Assembly: GCF_004151485.1 (NCBI RefSeq)
Contig: NZ_SBFF01000001.1
Span: 1-64,000, forward strand
Length of the DNA stretch: 64,000 bases
Origin: Sphingosinicella sp. CPCC 101087
Lineage (GTDB): Bacteria > Pseudomonadota > Alphaproteobacteria > Sphingomonadales > Sphingomonadaceae
Direction: 5' to 3'
In this document: positions 9,718 to 19,382 of the stretch, piece by piece
Layout of the letters: each line of letters begins with the position of its first letter
Position numbering within the stretch: the stretch's first letter is position 1
Notes under the pieces: generated by a model
What the model was told of the DNA's origin: nothing
The model's database searches: none
The model's input: only the letters and a program-made list of their open reading frames with translations
Made by a program: the position numbers and the translations under genes

Positions 9718-9904
9718 ATATTCTTCCCTCCTTCGGAAGCGCCCGGACGAGCTGCGGGGCGCACGGAGGGAAACCGCATTCCGCCGTCGGGGCCGGATGA
9801 CGAACGATGCCGCGGGCGTTGAACGAAGCTCTGGCCGACGAGGACCCGAAGCGAATTGCCGGAGTTGCTCACCTAGACGCCCTCGGCAGAAGGAGAAAGG
9901 TGGC

Positions 9905-10777
9905 ATGCTGAACGTTCAGAAAGCCAAGCATCGTACGATCGAAGTGGACGGGGTGAACCTGTTCTACCGCGAGGCGGGAAAGCCCGACGCGCCCGGCGTG
10001 CTGCTGCTCCACGGTCAGCCAAGCTCATCGTACAGCTTCCGCGCCGTCATCAGTCCCCTGGCGGAGGTAGCGCGGGTCGTGGCGCCCGATCTGCCCGGAT
10101 TCGGCTTCACGCAGGCGCCGGCCGACTACGAATATACGTTCGACGCTATGGCGAGGACGATCGACGCTATGGCGCGGAAGATCGGGCTCGATCAGTTCTT
10201 CCTCTACGTCCACGACTTTGGGGCGCCGGTGGCCTACTATCTGGCGCTGGCGCGTCCCGATCGTGTGCTGGGCCTCATCATTCAGAACGGCAATTGCCAT
10301 GAAGAGGGCCTCGGCCCGGACTGGGACGCACCCAAGGCCTATTGGTCGAATCCCACGCCCGAGACCCGCGAGAAGCTCCCGGAGTGGCTGAACTTCGAGG
10401 GGGTGCGGCATACCTATGTCGGCGACATTCCCGATCGGCTCATACCGCAATTCCCGCCAGAAGGTTGGCATCTCGACTGGGAACGAATGAGCCGGCCGGG
10501 CCTCGTCGACATACAGTTCCGGATCTTCGAGGACTATGGGCGTTACGTCGCCCGTTTCCCCGAAATCTCAGCCTATCATCGCGAGCATCAGCCGCCCGCG
10601 CTGCTGCTCTGGGGCCGGCACGATCCCTATTTCGAGATCGACGAGGTACTCGCTTACGCCCGCGAGCTCGACCGGCTCGACATGCACATCTACGACGCGG
10701 CGCACCTCCTGCTCGAGACGCACCATCAGGAATGCGCGACGCTCATGCGCGAGTTCATTCTGGACGTGCAGGCGTGA
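9905..10777 (+). CDS. Alpha/beta hydrolase with Asp nucleophile (dehalogenase or epoxide-hydrolase type)
   Basis: 290 residues. HGQP (36-39) supplies the oxyanion hole. The nucleophile elbow reads VHDFGAP with Asp104 where esterases have Ser, which points to haloalkane/haloacetate dehalogenase or epoxide hydrolase chemistry. WGRHDPYF carries the likely acid and DAAHLLLE the catalytic His. The cap domain between about 130 and 210 is Trp-rich. A 21-bp in-frame tandem duplication at 10142-10183 gives DAMARTI-DAMARKI just before the elbow. Start at 9905 follows GAAGGAGAAAGG. The substrate is not decided by sequence. Confidence 0.87.
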   Translation: MLNVQKAKHRTIEVDGVNLFYREAGKPDAPGVLLLHGQPSSSYSFRAVISPLAEVARVVAPDLPGFGFTQAPADYEYTFDAMARTIDAMARKIGLDQFFLYVHDFGAPVAYYLALARPDRVLGLIIQNGNCHEEGLGPDWDAPKAYWSNPTPETREKLPEWLNFEGVRHTYVGDIPDRLIPQFPPEGWHLDWERMSRPGLVDIQFRIFEDYGRYVARFPEISAYHREHQPPALLLWGRHDPYFEIDEVLAYARELDRLDMHIYDAAHLLLETHHQECATLMREFILDVQA

Positions 10778-10960
10778 TGGCCAGGCCGATCGGCGCCATT
10801 TCGGCAGCCTGCAAGCTCAGCAAAAGCTGATCGCCGCGGCCGGCAATCGCCGTCAGGCGCACGTCTCGCAATGCCCGGCGTGGCCGTCGCGAGGGCCTCG
10901 GAGCTCAAGGAGCCGACCGGAAGCAGACCTCGCCCGTTCGGGAGAACCAGGAGGCACGTG

Positions 10961-12100
10961 TCAGCGATGCGCGGTGACGCCGCCGTCCTGTTGGATCGCG
11001 GCTCCGTCGCGACACGCCTGCGGAACGAGCCCGAGCACCGACTCGGCGAGCGGCACCAGTTCGGACCTGAACCGCTCCGTCCTAGTCGTCAGCGCGGCCA
11101 CGGCGCGCCGCCGGCGCGGATCATAGTAGACCAGCGTTCCCCAAAAGCCGCTGTGCGAGTAGACCTCGCGTCCATCGACAGCCTGGGCGAAGAGACCCAG
11201 CCGATAGCGTTCGGCCCCAACATGCGTGCCCGCCTTGGTCATCGTCCTCAACGTCTCTGGCCGATCGAAGATTTGCCCCTCGAACAAGGCCGCGAACCAG
11301 GTTGCCAGGTCGCGCGCCGACATCACCAAGCCGCCGCCTCCGAAAAGGTCGAAAGAAGGATGCACGTCCGTGGCGTCCTGCCCCTGAAAATATTGCCGCG
11401 CGCGCGGTGCGACGCCGGCAGGCGCGTTTTCGGCTGTTTCCCACCAGGTCGATTGCAGTCCGAGGGCATCGAAACGCAGGAGCTCGCGAACGGCGGCCGC
11501 AAGGGGCCGGCCGGTCCTGCGCTCGACGATATCGCCGAGCAGCACGTAGCCGATATCGGAATAGAGGAACATTTCCCCCGGCTCGCCCTGCGGATCGTCA
11601 TACTCTGCCATGAGCTGGACGAGCTCATGCCGGGTCCAGCGATGATCGGGCGCGGCGAGCACGGTAGTGATGAAGCGGCGGTCTCCTCCCTGGTCATAGA
11701 GACCCGCGCTGTGGCTGAGCAGATGGCGCACGGTGATGCGGTCCGGATCGTACCCGTCGGATCTTAGAATAGCGATGAGTTTAGGATCGACGAGCCCAGG
11801 AATCGCCGCGTCGAGCTCGATCAGCTCTTGCTCGTACAGCCGCAGCACAGCGGCGGCGACAAAAGTCTTGGTGTTACTCGCGATCCGTACCGGCGTGTCG
11901 ACGCTCATCGGTCGCCCGGTGGCGGGATCGGCGGCCCCTGCGGCGATAGCCAAGGGACGCGGAACCCCCTCCCCCGTCACGTAGAGCGCCATGGGCGCCT
12001 CGACGGCTTGGCGCAGCTGATCGATCGCGTCCTGCTGGGCCTCGGCGGGCAGGCCCCCGATGGGTGCGCAAAGGGAGAGGAGGAGCGAGGGAAGGATCAT
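10961..12100 (-). CDS. Secreted serine hydrolase, beta-lactamase/DD-peptidase (class C) family
   Basis: 379 residues with an N-terminal signal peptide (about 1-21, ending AEA). The active-site SxxK motif is SNTK with Ser75 and Lys78. The second motif is in FLYSDIGY, and a late HSGFWG corresponds to the KTG/HxG box. The family includes esterases, D-aminopeptidases and penicillin-binding proteins, and the substrate cannot be assigned. GGGAG precedes the ATG at 12100. It is the last gene of a minus-strand group with the Tat amidohydrolase and the SnoaL-like protein, separated by a 239-base gap, so it may have its own promoter. Confidence 0.88.
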   Translation of the reverse strand: MILPSLLLSLCAPIGGLPAEAQQDAIDQLRQAVEAPMALYVTGEGVPRPLAIAAGAADPATGRPMSVDTPVRIASNTKTFVAAAVLRLYEQELIELDAAIPGLVDPKLIAILRSDGYDPDRITVRHLLSHSAGLYDQGGDRRFITTVLAAPDHRWTRHELVQLMAEYDDPQGEPGEMFLYSDIGYVLLGDIVERRTGRPLAAAVRELLRFDALGLQSTWWETAENAPAGVAPRARQYFQGQDATDVHPSFDLFGGGGLVMSARDLATWFAALFEGQIFDRPETLRTMTKAGTHVGAERYRLGLFAQAVDGREVYSHSGFWGTLVYYDPRRRRAVAALTTRTERFRSELVPLAESVLGLVPQACRDGAAIQQDGGVTAHR

Positions 12101-12339
12101 GCAAGGAACTCCCGTTGATTTCAGACCATCGACCGTTGGGCGCCGCTCGGCGTCGCAGTCCCTCGCCCATCGGGCGGCTAGAACGCGAAGCTGACTATCT
12201 CGACCTTCATATAGGCCTCAACGGCCAATCGTCCGCTCTCGCATCGGATACCGGATGCCACGATCTGGCCCCTCCGGCCGAAACGTGCGCGAGCGAAACG
12301 GGTGTACGGCATCGCCGCGAGCGTGGGGACGTCGGCGCG

Positions 12340-13698
12340 TCAGGGCTCTCCCACCCAGTGGCCGTCGTGGACGAATAGAGCCCCAGCCTTCGCAACGGTT
12401 CGAATCCGGCTGGGATCGAGGGGACCGACACCGATCTCTCCTTCATAGAGGATGAAGTCGGCATGGCTTCCGACACGCAGGTTCCCTGCCGAAAGGTCGC
12501 CCAATGCCTGTGCGCCGGTTTGCGTGGCGGCACGAAGCGCCGACTCCACGTCGAGCCCAAAGGTACGCCAGGCATTCAGCTCCCACCAGATTCCCGCGGC
12601 CTGAAAATGGGCGGGCGATCCGACGTCGGAGGCAATAGCGATGGGAGCGCCGGTTCCGCGAAGTTGAGCGAACTTGCGCGCAAGCCGAGGGTAAGCATCG
12701 AGCGTCGCCGCGACATAAGGAAGCTCGGCCAGCTCACGACGAGCCGTCGCGAGCACCGCCGCCGCGTCGGGCGGTGCCATGAACTCGAAATGCTCCGGCG
12801 CCTGGACCAGGGCAGGATCGTCGAAGAACGCGCGTAGCCGGTGTGCATATCCGAGGGTGGGCGCCAGCGTCGCTCCACTCGACGCCACTCTCGCCAGAAG
12901 GTCCGGAGGATAATCCGCTGCGGAAAGGTCGATATAGTCGAGCGTGTCGGGTCGGATCGTCAGGACCGCAGCAAGTTCCTCGAAATCGGCACCCGAGCCC
13001 ATGATGCGCAGGCCGCGCCTGCGGGCCGCGCTCGCAAGTGCCTGCAGAACGCCTGGCCCGAAACGATGTGCCTCATGTATCGGAATCCAGTCGAGGCCCG
13101 CAGCCCATATCCGGTCTATCTTCGCGGCTGCGTCCTCCGGAGACCTGACGCCCCAAAATGCGCTTTCCTCGCGCTCGGGCGTAGCGCCGCCGAGACGCGG
13201 GCCGCCGACCTGCAGGCGCGGCAACGGTGCGCATGGGTGCGCCGCCCGCCGCTTAAGGTCTGCGCCGGTCTCCAGGCTGGAGAGGTGAAGGCGACCACTC
13301 GTAACGCCGGACCGCAACAACTGGCGGCCGCTTAGAGCGGCAGTGTCCCGCGGCTCCGGTCCCTGCGAAGGCAGCCCACGAACCGAGAAATGTATGTGCA
13401 GATCGACGAAGCCGGGGAGCAGCGTATGATTGCGAGCCTCGATCAGCCGTGCGCCAGCCGGCGGCCGCAGCGAACCTGCCTGGCCGACACGCACGACGCG
13501 ACCGTCCGCGAACAGCACGTCGCGATGCTGAACGCCGTCGCCGGCCGCCCAGAGCATGGCGTTGCGCACAAGTATCGGCGATGTGTCGCAAGTCGGATTT
13601 GCCATTCCCGACGACGCGGTCAAGGCGACAAGGCCCGGCGCCATGAGACGTGCGGCGAGCATGCCAAGGCGCCGCCGGGACCATCCCGTGAAATTCAT
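12340..13698 (-). CDS. Tat-exported metal-dependent amidohydrolase
   Basis: 452 residues. The N-terminus has a twin-arginine-like motif SRRRLGML followed by a hydrophobic stretch to about residue 33, so a folded, metal-loaded enzyme is probably exported. The amidohydrolase fold is shown by GFVDLHIHF (His101, His103 metal ligands), a later HEAH, and IASDVGS with the likely catalytic Asp. The C-terminal region GSHADFILYEGE is the family's closing beta-sandwich. Start 13698 has GGAG 8 bases upstream; the open frame extends to 13890 without family similarity. It is related to imidazolonepropionase/prolidase-like hydrolases. Substrate unknown. Confidence 0.87.
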   Translation of the reverse strand: MNFTGWSRRRLGMLAARLMAPGLVALTASSGMANPTCDTSPILVRNAMLWAAGDGVQHRDVLFADGRVVRVGQAGSLRPPAGARLIEARNHTLLPGFVDLHIHFSVRGLPSQGPEPRDTAALSGRQLLRSGVTSGRLHLSSLETGADLKRRAAHPCAPLPRLQVGGPRLGGATPEREESAFWGVRSPEDAAAKIDRIWAAGLDWIPIHEAHRFGPGVLQALASAARRRGLRIMGSGADFEELAAVLTIRPDTLDYIDLSAADYPPDLLARVASSGATLAPTLGYAHRLRAFFDDPALVQAPEHFEFMAPPDAAAVLATARRELAELPYVAATLDAYPRLARKFAQLRGTGAPIAIASDVGSPAHFQAAGIWWELNAWRTFGLDVESALRAATQTGAQALGDLSAGNLRVGSHADFILYEGEIGVGPLDPSRIRTVAKAGALFVHDGHWVGEP

Positions 13699-13886
13699 CT
13701 GTCCGGCTCCAGCGTCACCTCCCGAACGATCGTTCGACGGGACAAACGTCCCTCGTCGAGAACTGCGTCGAAGCAGACGTGCGACGCCCAGGGATGGCAG
13801 CCGATCCCGGCCGGGAAAGGACTGAGCCAATGCCTCAGAGATCCGCCGCCAGGTTCGATCGACGAGAGCTGCCATGGCCGTGGCGC

Positions 13887-14354
13887 TCAATCCCGCTGCT
13901 GCTCGACATCCCAGATGTCGAGGATGCGTCCATCGTGCACCCTGTAGATCGTCAGCGTCTGGATCGGCCCCGTGGGAGCATGAAATACGCCCCGGGAGAC
14001 AACGAGTTCGCCCAGCGACAGCATCCCGAGAATCTCCGCGCGTGTCTTGTCGGGACGCGAGAAGATCTCTTCGTAGACCCTCCGCCGGCTAGCGGCATCA
14101 GTGACGGTCGCGCTGGGGCGATCGGCGAGCCGGTGCGGGTCCTCGGATCTGCGAAATTGTCGGGCGTCCGGATGGAACAGGCAGAGCCAGGTCTCGAGGT
14201 CGGACCGATTGCCGGCGTCGAGCAGCTTGCGCACCACTTGCTCGGGCGCTGCTTCAGGGTGCGTGCATTCACCCGGACCCTGCAACGGCGCGGCTGCGGA
14301 CGAGACCGTGGCGAGAGAGACTGCGGCCATAAGCGAAAACCCAACCCACGGCAT
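13887..14354 (-). CDS. Secreted SnoaL-like (NTF2 fold) protein
   Basis: 155 residues with a signal peptide (MPWVGFSLMAAVSLATVSSAAA). The mature domain has the SnoaL/NTF2 pattern: helix EQVVRKLLDAGNRSDLETWLCLFHPDARQ, then strands with a polar pocket, ending LTIYRVHDGRILDIWDVEQQ. These small cone-shaped domains act as isomerases, lyases or ligand binders, and no catalytic set is clear here. GGGAG lies 7 bases before the ATG at 14354. It is upstream of the exported amidohydrolase on the same strand, so a shared periplasmic pathway is possible. Confidence 0.75.
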   Translation of the reverse strand: MPWVGFSLMAAVSLATVSSAAAPLQGPGECTHPEAAPEQVVRKLLDAGNRSDLETWLCLFHPDARQFRRSEDPHRLADRPSATVTDAASRRRVYEEIFSRPDKTRAEILGMLSLGELVVSRGVFHAPTGPIQTLTIYRVHDGRILDIWDVEQQRD

Positions 14355-14651
14355 CGATTCACTCCCAAGCGTCAGGGGCGTGCTCAGACATCGGCCAGGG
14401 CGAAGGGCGAGAAAACCGGAAAATAGTCGGCAAGGGCAAGGCCGGCTTAGTCTTCGATGGATCGATCGTCGGCGGGAGGTGGGCGATACACATCGTGCAG
14501 CCACTATGTGGAGCGCGTGGCGGCCAGGCGACAGGCGTCAAGGAATGTTCTTCTAGTCCGGGCGACGTTCACTTTCCGGGTGATGCTGGTGATGTCTCTG
14601 CACGGCAGGACGGCAATGCACCGACACGGGCAGTCTCGCATCGGCCGCTCG

Positions 14652-15596
14652 TCATTCCGCCGGAATAGGCGCGACCTCGACAGTCCTCGTCAGCAGTGGG
14701 CGGGCGGCCTCCACGTCGGCCGCAGCCTCTTCGAGGAGCCATTCTCTGAAGGCGCGGACCTTCGCGATCGCGGCCTGCGTGCGCGGATAGGTGAGCCAGT
14801 AGCCGCGGCCGTCGCTCGCCACCAAGTCCAAAGGCATGGCGAGGCTCCCGGAGAAGATCTCCCTCTGGAAGAATATCGGGGAGACCATCGCAATACCGTG
14901 CCCTGCCACGGCGGCCGACACATAGAGATGCTCGGCGCCCAGATGCGTTCCAATCGCGCGGTCCAGGTCGACATCGGGCCGCGCGACGGCACCGAACCAC
15001 ATCTGCCACCAGTTGCGCCGTCCGAGCAAAGGGACCGCCGGGCCCTCACCCTTGAGGAAGGCCGACGCCTGGGAGATGATGGCGGGGCTGCAGACCGGAG
15101 TGAACAGGTTCGGCATGAGGAAATCGCTGCGCAAGCCGGGCCACGTGCCGAGGCCGCTGCGTATCGCAACGTCGAAATCCAGAGCGGCGAGGTCCGCAAC
15201 CGGCACGCTCATGTCGAGCTGCACCCGCACGGCGGAATGGCGCGCCCTGAAGCGCCCGAGCTTCGGGACCAGCCACGACGCCCCTACGGTTGGCAGGGTT
15301 GTGATCGAAAGTTCGTCCTGTGCCCGATCGGCGACTTGAGCGATGCCGGTCCGCATCGTCGTGAAGGCTGCAATGATCGCGGACGCGAGCAACTCGCCGT
15401 TGGCTGTCAGCTCCACCCGTCGCGGAAAGCGTTTGAACAGCGGCAGTCCGAGCCGCGCCTCGAGTTGCTTCACCTGATAGCTGACCGCCGCCGGGCTCAT
15501 GTGGAGCTCGGCCGCTGCACGCGAGAAGCTGCCGAGCCGGGCTGCGGCCTCGAAGGCCCGCAAGCTGGGAAGCGGAGGAAGGGCCGGCACGGACAT
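14652..15596 (-). CDS. LysR-family transcriptional regulator, GcvA-like
   Basis: 314 residues. The N-terminal winged helix-turn-helix covers about residues 8-65 (LRAFEAAARLGSFSRAAAELHMSPAAVSYQ split over two helices), followed by the effector-binding domain. The HTH sequence with AAVSYQVKQLEARLG is the GcvA/AmpR subgroup pattern. It is transcribed in the same direction as the SnoaL-amidohydrolase-serine hydrolase genes but 297 bases upstream of them, so control of that group is possible but not shown. Confidence 0.9.
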   Translation of the reverse strand: MSVPALPPLPSLRAFEAAARLGSFSRAAAELHMSPAAVSYQVKQLEARLGLPLFKRFPRRVELTANGELLASAIIAAFTTMRTGIAQVADRAQDELSITTLPTVGASWLVPKLGRFRARHSAVRVQLDMSVPVADLAALDFDVAIRSGLGTWPGLRSDFLMPNLFTPVCSPAIISQASAFLKGEGPAVPLLGRRNWWQMWFGAVARPDVDLDRAIGTHLGAEHLYVSAAVAGHGIAMVSPIFFQREIFSGSLAMPLDLVASDGRGYWLTYPRTQAAIAKVRAFREWLLEEAAADVEAARPLLTRTVEVAPIPAE

Positions 15597-15703
15597 GAAG
15601 TTGGAGAATCTAGCTTGGACGCCAGGATTCGCATAGGCTCCGAACGGCTCCTGACGCGTCAGCGGCCAGACCGGACAGGCATATATCGTTCGTGCCGGCG
15701 CTA

Positions 15704-16612
15704 TCAGCCGGACTCGCAGGCGCGAATGCCGGCGGCCAGGTCACGTTCCGTCGAGAGCGCCCGTACGACATCCAGGTGACGATCGCTGGGGATGACGTCG
15801 ACGCCCATGTCCGCAAGCTCGCGCCACAGCGAGCCATCGTCCGACTGCCGGTCCGCGACGAACAGGGTGCCGAACATGGCGGGAATGCCGCGCCGGCCGA
15901 GTTCGGCCCAGAGCGCCGGCGCGCGCTCGTCTATCCCCTCCAGACCCGTCCAGGCGGCAAGCTGATCGACATTGACCCCCACCAGCCGGAGTACCTCCAG
16001 ATCTTCGAGCGACTGGACAGGGAGGGTGACGGCAATCTCCGGGTCGATTCGGTGGAGCGTCCGCGCCTGCGACGGGCGGTAGAGGTTCACCATGGTATAA
16101 GCGCGCGCGTCAGCCGCCGCGATGGCGCGAGCGATGCCGGGAAGCGTCCGGTCTTCCTTGACGTCGATGACGAGGATCCCGCGCCCGCGTATCGCCGCGA
16201 TCGCCGCTTCCAACGTGGGCACGCGAAACGCGGTTTCCCTCCCGTCATTGTCGACGAGGCGGAGCGCCTGGATTTCGCTCCACGAGCGATCGGCGACCTT
16301 CCCTTCGCCGGTGGTCGTTCGGTCGAGCGTGCTGTCGTGCATCAGCACGAGCACCCCGTCGCGAGTAGCACGAACGTCCACCTCGATCAGCACCGGCGCC
16401 TGCGCCAACGTCCGGGTGAAGGTCTCGATCGCATTCTCCGGGTAGCCCGGCGCCGGACCGCCGCGATGGCCGCTGGAGAGCACGACCTTGTTGTCGGCCA
16501 GGCATTTCAGCAGCCCGATGGCGGAAGCATGGCCGTTGCTCAGCGGTACTGCGGGCTGGACGGAGACAGGGGCGGCAGCGAGGAATACCGCCAGGACAGC
16601 GTTGAACGTCAT
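15704..16612 (-). CDS. Glycerophosphodiester phosphodiesterase, periplasmic
   Basis: Hydrolyses glycerophosphodiesters to an alcohol and glycerol 3-phosphate. 302 residues with a signal peptide (MTFNAVLAVFLAAAPVSVQPA). GDPD hallmarks are GHRGG with catalytic His49, PENAIETF (metal-binding Glu59), IEVDV (Glu77, Asp79) and LMHDSTLDRTT (His92). Start at 16612 lies 13 bases after the stop codon of the TonB receptor with AAGGCGG as ribosome-binding site, so the two genes form one operon. The frame is open upstream to 16762 within the receptor gene, but that part is not protein-like. Confidence 0.92.
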   Translation of the reverse strand: MTFNAVLAVFLAAAPVSVQPAVPLSNGHASAIGLLKCLADNKVVLSSGHRGGPAPGYPENAIETFTRTLAQAPVLIEVDVRATRDGVLVLMHDSTLDRTTTGEGKVADRSWSEIQALRLVDNDGRETAFRVPTLEAAIAAIRGRGILVIDVKEDRTLPGIARAIAAADARAYTMVNLYRPSQARTLHRIDPEIAVTLPVQSLEDLEVLRLVGVNVDQLAAWTGLEGIDERAPALWAELGRRGIPAMFGTLFVADRQSDDGSLWRELADMGVDVIPSDRHLDVVRALSTERDLAAGIRACESG

Positions 16613-16625
16613 GATCCGGCCGCCT

Positions 16626-18590
16626 TCAGAACGTTGTCGTGAGCCGCAGCAGCGCGGTGCGGCCGTAGGTGGAGTCGCCGAGCTTCTCCTCGTAGAATTT
16701 GTCGAAGAGGTTACGAACGCTGGCGTCGAGCCGGACTCGCTCGGTGAGCTCCCATGACGCACTGACGTTCAGCAAGCCGTAGCCGGGCATGCGATAACTG
16801 GTCGGATAGTCGCTGAAGAAACGGCCGCGCCAATAGGCGTCCGCCGTGACGCTGAACCGCTCCGTCGGCCGAATGGTCACCGCCGCGCTTCCTTCGTTCC
16901 GCGGCCGGCCGAACAGTTGGGTCGAGGACGAGACCAGTCGGACCGACATGTTGGTATAGTTGAAGGTGAAGTCGATCCAGCGGGCCGGACGCACCGCCAT
17001 CTCGACCTCGATGCCGCGCATGCGCACCGGACTGTCCACGTTCTGCGGCGAGCTGATCCCGGTCGCCGGATCGGTGATGTTGAAGATGCCGTCGGTGGCC
17101 TTGCCGCGATAATAAGTGAGGCTGAGGCTCGCCAGGTTGCTGGCGAGACGCAGGTCGACGCCGGCGTCCCACATCCAGCTGCTCTCGGGCTGGAGGTCGG
17201 GATTGCCCTGGAAGGTAGGCGAGGATCCGAGCAACTGACGCAGGCCCGGTGCTTCGGCCCCCGTCCCGTAGCTCGAACGGAGCTTGACGCCGATGCCCGG
17301 CAGCCAGGCGCCCGGCAGGTTATAGGCCCCCGATGCCCGCCAAGTCGTGTTGCCGCCGAACAGCTCGTTGTCGTCGTGGCGGATCGCGCCCGAAAGATAG
17401 GCGCCCTGGAACAATCTCAGATGGGCGGTGGCGAAGAGGCCGGTCTCGGAGATGGAATCGTTCACGGTCGCAAATCCGCCGCCGGTCGGCTGCTCGAAGC
17501 GCCCCTCCTCCCGCTTGCGCTCGATCCCGCCGAGCAGATAAGCGCCCGCACCGAGATCGTAGGTTGCGTAATAGGCCGCCTCGGTCGTCTGGCCGTCGCT
17601 TTCCTGGCGCGACTCCGGCGCCAGGGAGAGCGAGGAAGCATCGACATAGGAGAGCTGCGCAGTGTGGGTGAGACGCCCGTCCAGCGTCTCCAGATTCGCC
17701 CTTACGACCCCGAACAACTGCTCCGTCTGCACTTCGCCGGGGCTGTCCTGGAACAGGAATGCCGGCAGACCGTCGGGATTGTCCGCAGGCAGAAAACCGT
17801 TGTCGACCTCGTTCGTGCTGTCGATATATTGAAGCCAGCCTTCGACACGCAGCGTCTCGGTCACGTCCCATTCCACGCGCCCGCTCAGGGTGAGATTCTC
17901 GTAGCCGTCGCGCTCGACATTGCCGGGCGGGCGACTGGCGAGCGAGATGCCGTCGGTCCGGTAATAGGTGGCCCCGAGCGAATAGCCGACGTCGCTCAGG
18001 CGCCCCGCCGACGAGGCGGTCAGCTGGGCGCTGTCGTGGCTGCCATACATTCCGGAGATGCGCAGATAGGGATCGCCCTGCGGCCGGCGCGTGATGATGT
18101 TGATCACCCCCGCCGACGCATCGCCGCCATAGAGGCCCGACTGCGGCCCCCGCAGGACCTCGACCCGCTCCACGCCATCGAGGAAGAGGTGCTCGAGCCC
18201 ATATTGATTGTCGGCCTCCGAGGGATTGTTGAGCCTGATTCCATCGATCATCACCAGCACGTGCTTGGTCGTGAAGCCGCGCATTCGCACCTGGGTGTTC
18301 TGGCCGATTCCGCCCGACCGGGTGATAGCGACGCCGGGCACGCGCTGGAGCACCTCGTCGACCGTGGTCAGCTGCTGCCGTTCGATCATCTCGGCCGTGA
18401 AGACGCTTATCGCGGCGCCCTGCTGCTCGATCGGCTGCTCGCGACGTCCGGCCGTCACCACGATCTCTTCTCCGAGGGGGTCGTCGGGCCCTGCCCCCTC
18501 GCTCTGCGCGTCGGCCGGAGCGGGTGCGACCAACATGAGTGCGAGCAAGGATGAGCCTGCCGGGAGGCAGAAGCGAAGCTTATCGATCAT
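16626..18590 (-). CDS. TonB-dependent receptor, BtuB-like size
   Basis: Outer-membrane receptor of about 654 residues. Signal peptide to about residue 28 (APADA), TonB box GEEIVVTAGRREQ, plug domain with VPGVAITRSGG, RMRGF, LVMIDGIRLNNPSE and VERVEVLRGPQSGLYGGDASAGVINIITR, then a beta-barrel ending in Phe (LRLTTTF). The ATG at 18590 has GAAGGGG upstream; a TTG two codons earlier is less likely. It is coupled to a periplasmic glycerophosphodiesterase, which suggests import of phosphodiester compounds and cleavage in the periplasm. A divergent HTH gene 165 bases away may regulate it. Confidence 0.94.
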   Translation of the reverse strand: MIDKLRFCLPAGSSLLALMLVAPAPADAQSEGAGPDDPLGEEIVVTAGRREQPIEQQGAAISVFTAEMIERQQLTTVDEVLQRVPGVAITRSGGIGQNTQVRMRGFTTKHVLVMIDGIRLNNPSEADNQYGLEHLFLDGVERVEVLRGPQSGLYGGDASAGVINIITRRPQGDPYLRISGMYGSHDSAQLTASSAGRLSDVGYSLGATYYRTDGISLASRPPGNVERDGYENLTLSGRVEWDVTETLRVEGWLQYIDSTNEVDNGFLPADNPDGLPAFLFQDSPGEVQTEQLFGVVRANLETLDGRLTHTAQLSYVDASSLSLAPESRQESDGQTTEAAYYATYDLGAGAYLLGGIERKREEGRFEQPTGGGFATVNDSISETGLFATAHLRLFQGAYLSGAIRHDDNELFGGNTTWRASGAYNLPGAWLPGIGVKLRSSYGTGAEAPGLRQLLGSSPTFQGNPDLQPESSWMWDAGVDLRLASNLASLSLTYYRGKATDGIFNITDPATGISSPQNVDSPVRMRGIEVEMAVRPARWIDFTFNYTNMSVRLVSSSTQLFGRPRNEGSAAVTIRPTERFSVTADAYWRGRFFSDYPTSYRMPGYGLLNVSASWELTERVRLDASVRNLFDKFYEEKLGDSTYGRTALLRLTTTF

Positions 18591-18755
18591 CGGCAATTTC
18601 CCCTTCGAATGTCGAAGGGGCGGCTAGCCGCGTTTAGTGACTCTCCGCGGTCGGATTGGTGCAGCCGATGCGACGGCTCCACCTGAGAACGCATATTCTG
18701 TCACCGGATTGACCCGGAAGGCCGCTAGCCTCCGACACGACAGAGGTGGCATCGG

Positions 18756-19382
18756 GTGTCCCAGGCGAGAGACGAATATTGGCCGCGCCTGCTGCGGTCC
18801 TTCCGTGCCCGCGAGGGGCTCACCCAGGCCGCGATCGCCGACCGGCTGGGCGTGGATCAATCGACCGTATCCCGATGGGAGCGAGGCGTGGACCAGCCTG
18901 CGCTGGCCGCAAGGCGAAACCTGCGCGACACGTTCCGCATGTCGTTCGCGGGTCGGCAGGATCGCGCGATCCGCTCGCGCATCCGTCACAGCGCCTGGCC
19001 GCAGACCTTGCTCCGCAAGGGCGCGGTGTTCCTGGAGGCGAGCAGCGCGCTGATAATCGAGGCCAGGGTTCCGCTGCCCGACTTGCGGGGTCGTGCAATC
19101 TACGGCGTGTTCGGCCCGCAGACGGACCAGGTGACCGAGCAATGGGAAAGAAGCGGATTGTTCCAGGGCGAGCTCGCCTTGTGCATGACCGTCAACGCAC
19201 TGGAGGTCGGCGCGCCCGGCGAACATATCTACATCCGTAGCCTCGATGCCCCGCATTTCTCGAACGACGATGGAATCTGGAGCGTCTCGGAGGTCAAGCA
19301 GATCAGTCGCGCCGAATATGATGCCTTCATCCGTGATTACGGCGGAGCGATGATGTCGATCCCGTTCGAGACGCTGTCCTGA
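18756..19382 (+). CDS. XRE-type helix-turn-helix regulator
   Basis: 208 residues. An N-terminal HTH (about 12-52: REGLTQAAIADRLGVDQSTVSRWERG) is a typical Cro/CI-type DNA-binding domain. The C-terminal 150 residues look like a sensor domain of PAS-like character (VFLEASSALIIEARVPLPDLRG...), which I cannot assign firmly. It starts with GTG at 18756 after GGTGGCATCGG, a weak ribosome-binding site. It is divergent from the TonB receptor-GDPD operon, the usual position of a local regulator. Confidence 0.8.
   Translation: MSQARDEYWPRLLRSFRAREGLTQAAIADRLGVDQSTVSRWERGVDQPALAARRNLRDTFRMSFAGRQDRAIRSRIRHSAWPQTLLRKGAVFLEASSALIIEARVPLPDLRGRAIYGVFGPQTDQVTEQWERSGLFQGELALCMTVNALEVGAPGEHIYIRSLDAPHFSNDDGIWSVSEVKQISRAEYDAFIRDYGGAMMSIPFETLS

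Noticed and set aside
16917-18554. 545-codon plus-strand frame opposite the second TonB receptor
   Set aside because: No family pattern, and the minus strand has an unmistakable receptor.
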